Assembly: GCA_015654605.1 (NCBI GenBank)
Contig: JAATGO010000341.1
Coordinates: 1-7,214 of the forward strand
Length of the DNA stretch: 7,214 nt
DNA from: Betaproteobacteria bacterium
GTDB lineage: Bacteria; Pseudomonadota; Gammaproteobacteria; Burkholderiales; Burkholderiaceae
Direction: 5' to 3'
Position 1 is the stretch's first letter. The number at the start of each line of letters is the position of its first letter. Of this stretch, positions 6,463 through 7,214 are shown piece by piece. The position numbers were made by a program, and so were the translations under genes. A model generated the notes under the pieces. The model made no database searches and had not been told where the DNA came from. It saw nothing but the letters and a program-made list of their open reading frames with translations.

Positions 6463-7214
6463 TCATCTCCAATCCGTACCCGTATGCTCAGATAAAAATG
6501 CAGCGACTCGCTGGCGACTCAAGTGATAGCCAATAAATACCAATTCCGAAACTACTTTTGCTTTTGGTATTCCTGGTATTTTTCCGAGATTGGCTCCCTC
6601 CTCCTCACTACTGGTATGTATCGTTACGCGCGCACGCACACCTTGTACCAAGGCTGCCTGGCTTACATCAAGATGAACGAAACCTTTAGTACGCAATATC
6701 GGCTCTGCCCGAGAAACCTCGCTCAATGTCCGCTTCAACTTTTCATGGTTTTGCGGTTGTCTGCTACGCAATACAAAAGAAAGCCATCCGGGATCCTGTT
6801 CATGGAAATGTTTATGCGTTGCCAAGCCATGGTTATGTGCTCCCAAACCAGAGTGGACATGTCCATTAAGACGAGACTGCGTTGGGAGAAGCATACTATC
6901 AACACCCGGCATGGATGCCACTGGTGTATAACTATGTGCATGCACCGATGATGCAGCAGCCTGATGTAAGCGCAGACCCAAAGCGACTCGGATATCCAAT
7001 GTTGCCTGATAGGCCAACTCAAGAAAACGTACCTTTGGTGCATAGGTACGCACTTGCTGCTCTGCTTGCAATAAATCATCATCGGACAACATATCAATCT
7101 TGTTCAGTATCACCACATCAGCATATTCCAATTGCTGCACAAAAAGGCGATTAACTGCCTTCATGTCGGATGCTGATGGCTGCTTATCCTCGGACTGCTG
7201 TTCCTCTAATAAAA
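6463..7214 (-). CDS. cobW: CobW-type GTPase/metallochaperone, N-terminus outside window
   Basis: This is the C-terminal 249 residues of a COG0523-family G3E GTPase. The frame stays open to the right edge, and the first ATG inside (7164) is an internal Met, not the start. The P-loop and the CXCC-type metal site of the family would lie outside the window. Visible are the NKID base-recognition motif (7093-7104) preceded by FVQQLEYADVVIL, then a His-rich linker (6802-6942) with nine His in pairs and a triplet, and a CobW C-terminal domain: WLSFVLRSRQ, ILRTKGFVHLD, ALVQGVRARV, LVFIGYHLSR, ending GTDWR. CobW proteins in cobalamin clusters are thought to help cobalt delivery to CobN, though the exact role is not settled. 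The stop lies 64 nt before cobO. Related zinc chaperones (YeiR, ZigA types) are less likely given the context and the WR ending. Confidence 0.9.
   Translation of the reverse strand, partial: LLEEQQSEDKQPSASDMKAVNRLFVQQLEYADVVILNKIDMLSDDDLLQAEQQVRTYAPKVRFLELAYQATLDIRVALGLRLHQAAASSVHAHSYTPVASMPGVDSMLLPTQSRLNGHVHSGLGAHNHGLATHKHFHEQDPGWLSFVLRSRQPQNHEKLKRTLSEVSRAEPILRTKGFVHLDVSQAALVQGVRARVTIHTSSEEEGANLGKIPGIPKAKVVSELVFIGYHLSRQRVAAFLSEHTGTDWR

Noticed and set aside
6523..6951. 142-codon open frame on the plus strand opposite cobW
   Set aside because: It lies wholly antisense to a clearly recognised CobW C-terminal domain, its translation has an odd composition (many Cys, Met, Arg, Tyr) and it shows no domain or ribosome binding site.
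1..7214. CRISPR array, tRNA, insertion sequence or phage signature
   Set aside because: No regularly spaced repeats, tRNA-like cloverleaf, transposase or terminal inverted repeats were seen on either strand; nearly every base is inside a recognised biosynthetic gene.

Overview
The window holds a compact, ordinary-looking late cobalamin (vitamin B12) biosynthesis cluster. Seven genes lie head to tail on the minus strand and fill almost all of it. In transcription order (right to left) they are: a CobW-type GTPase (6463 to beyond 7214, N-terminus outside the window), cobO (5796-6398), cobB/cbiA (4319-5752), cobU/cobP (3726-4322), cbiB (2734-3732), the threonine-phosphate decarboxylase cobD/cobC (1686-2741) and cobQ/cbiP (202-1689). 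The last 54 codons of an unrecognised, very acidic plus-strand gene (2-166) converge on the end of cobQ across 35 bases.

The genes form a continuous biochemical segment. CobB amidates the a and c carboxylates of the corrin ring, CobO adenosylates the cobalt, and CobQ adds the b, d, e and g amides to give adenosylcobyric acid. CobD makes (R)-1-aminopropan-2-ol phosphate, CbiB attaches it, and CobU activates the product to adenosylcobinamide-GDP. CobW is usually linked to cobalt handling and is often found beside the aerobic cobaltochelatase gene cobN. Not seen here are cobalamin synthase (cobS/cobV), DMB phosphoribosyltransferase (cobT), the corrin-ring genes and any threonine kinase. They must lie elsewhere, or be absent if the organism salvages.

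Gene packing is tight. cobB-cobU and cobD-cobQ overlap by ATGA (4 nt), cobU-cbiB overlap by 7 nt and cbiB-cobD by 8 nt with the starts chosen here, so translational coupling is likely from cobB to cobQ. Gaps of 43 nt (cobO-cobB) and 64 nt (cobW-cobO) are the only intergenic spaces in the cluster. No cobalamin riboswitch is visible; if there is one, it should lie upstream of cobW, beyond the right edge. No stretch longer than 300 bases lacks a gene.

Protein sequence style (proteobacterial-type CobO N-terminus, CobW with a His-rich linker, a CobD starting MLEHGG) and moderate base composition suggest a pseudomonadote, probably beta- or gammaproteobacterial. This is inference; the genus cannot be named from the window. 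I found no convincing new system. The points worth a second look are small: the His-rich CobW linker, an inverted repeat before cobO, start-codon corrections, and the acidic convergent gene.
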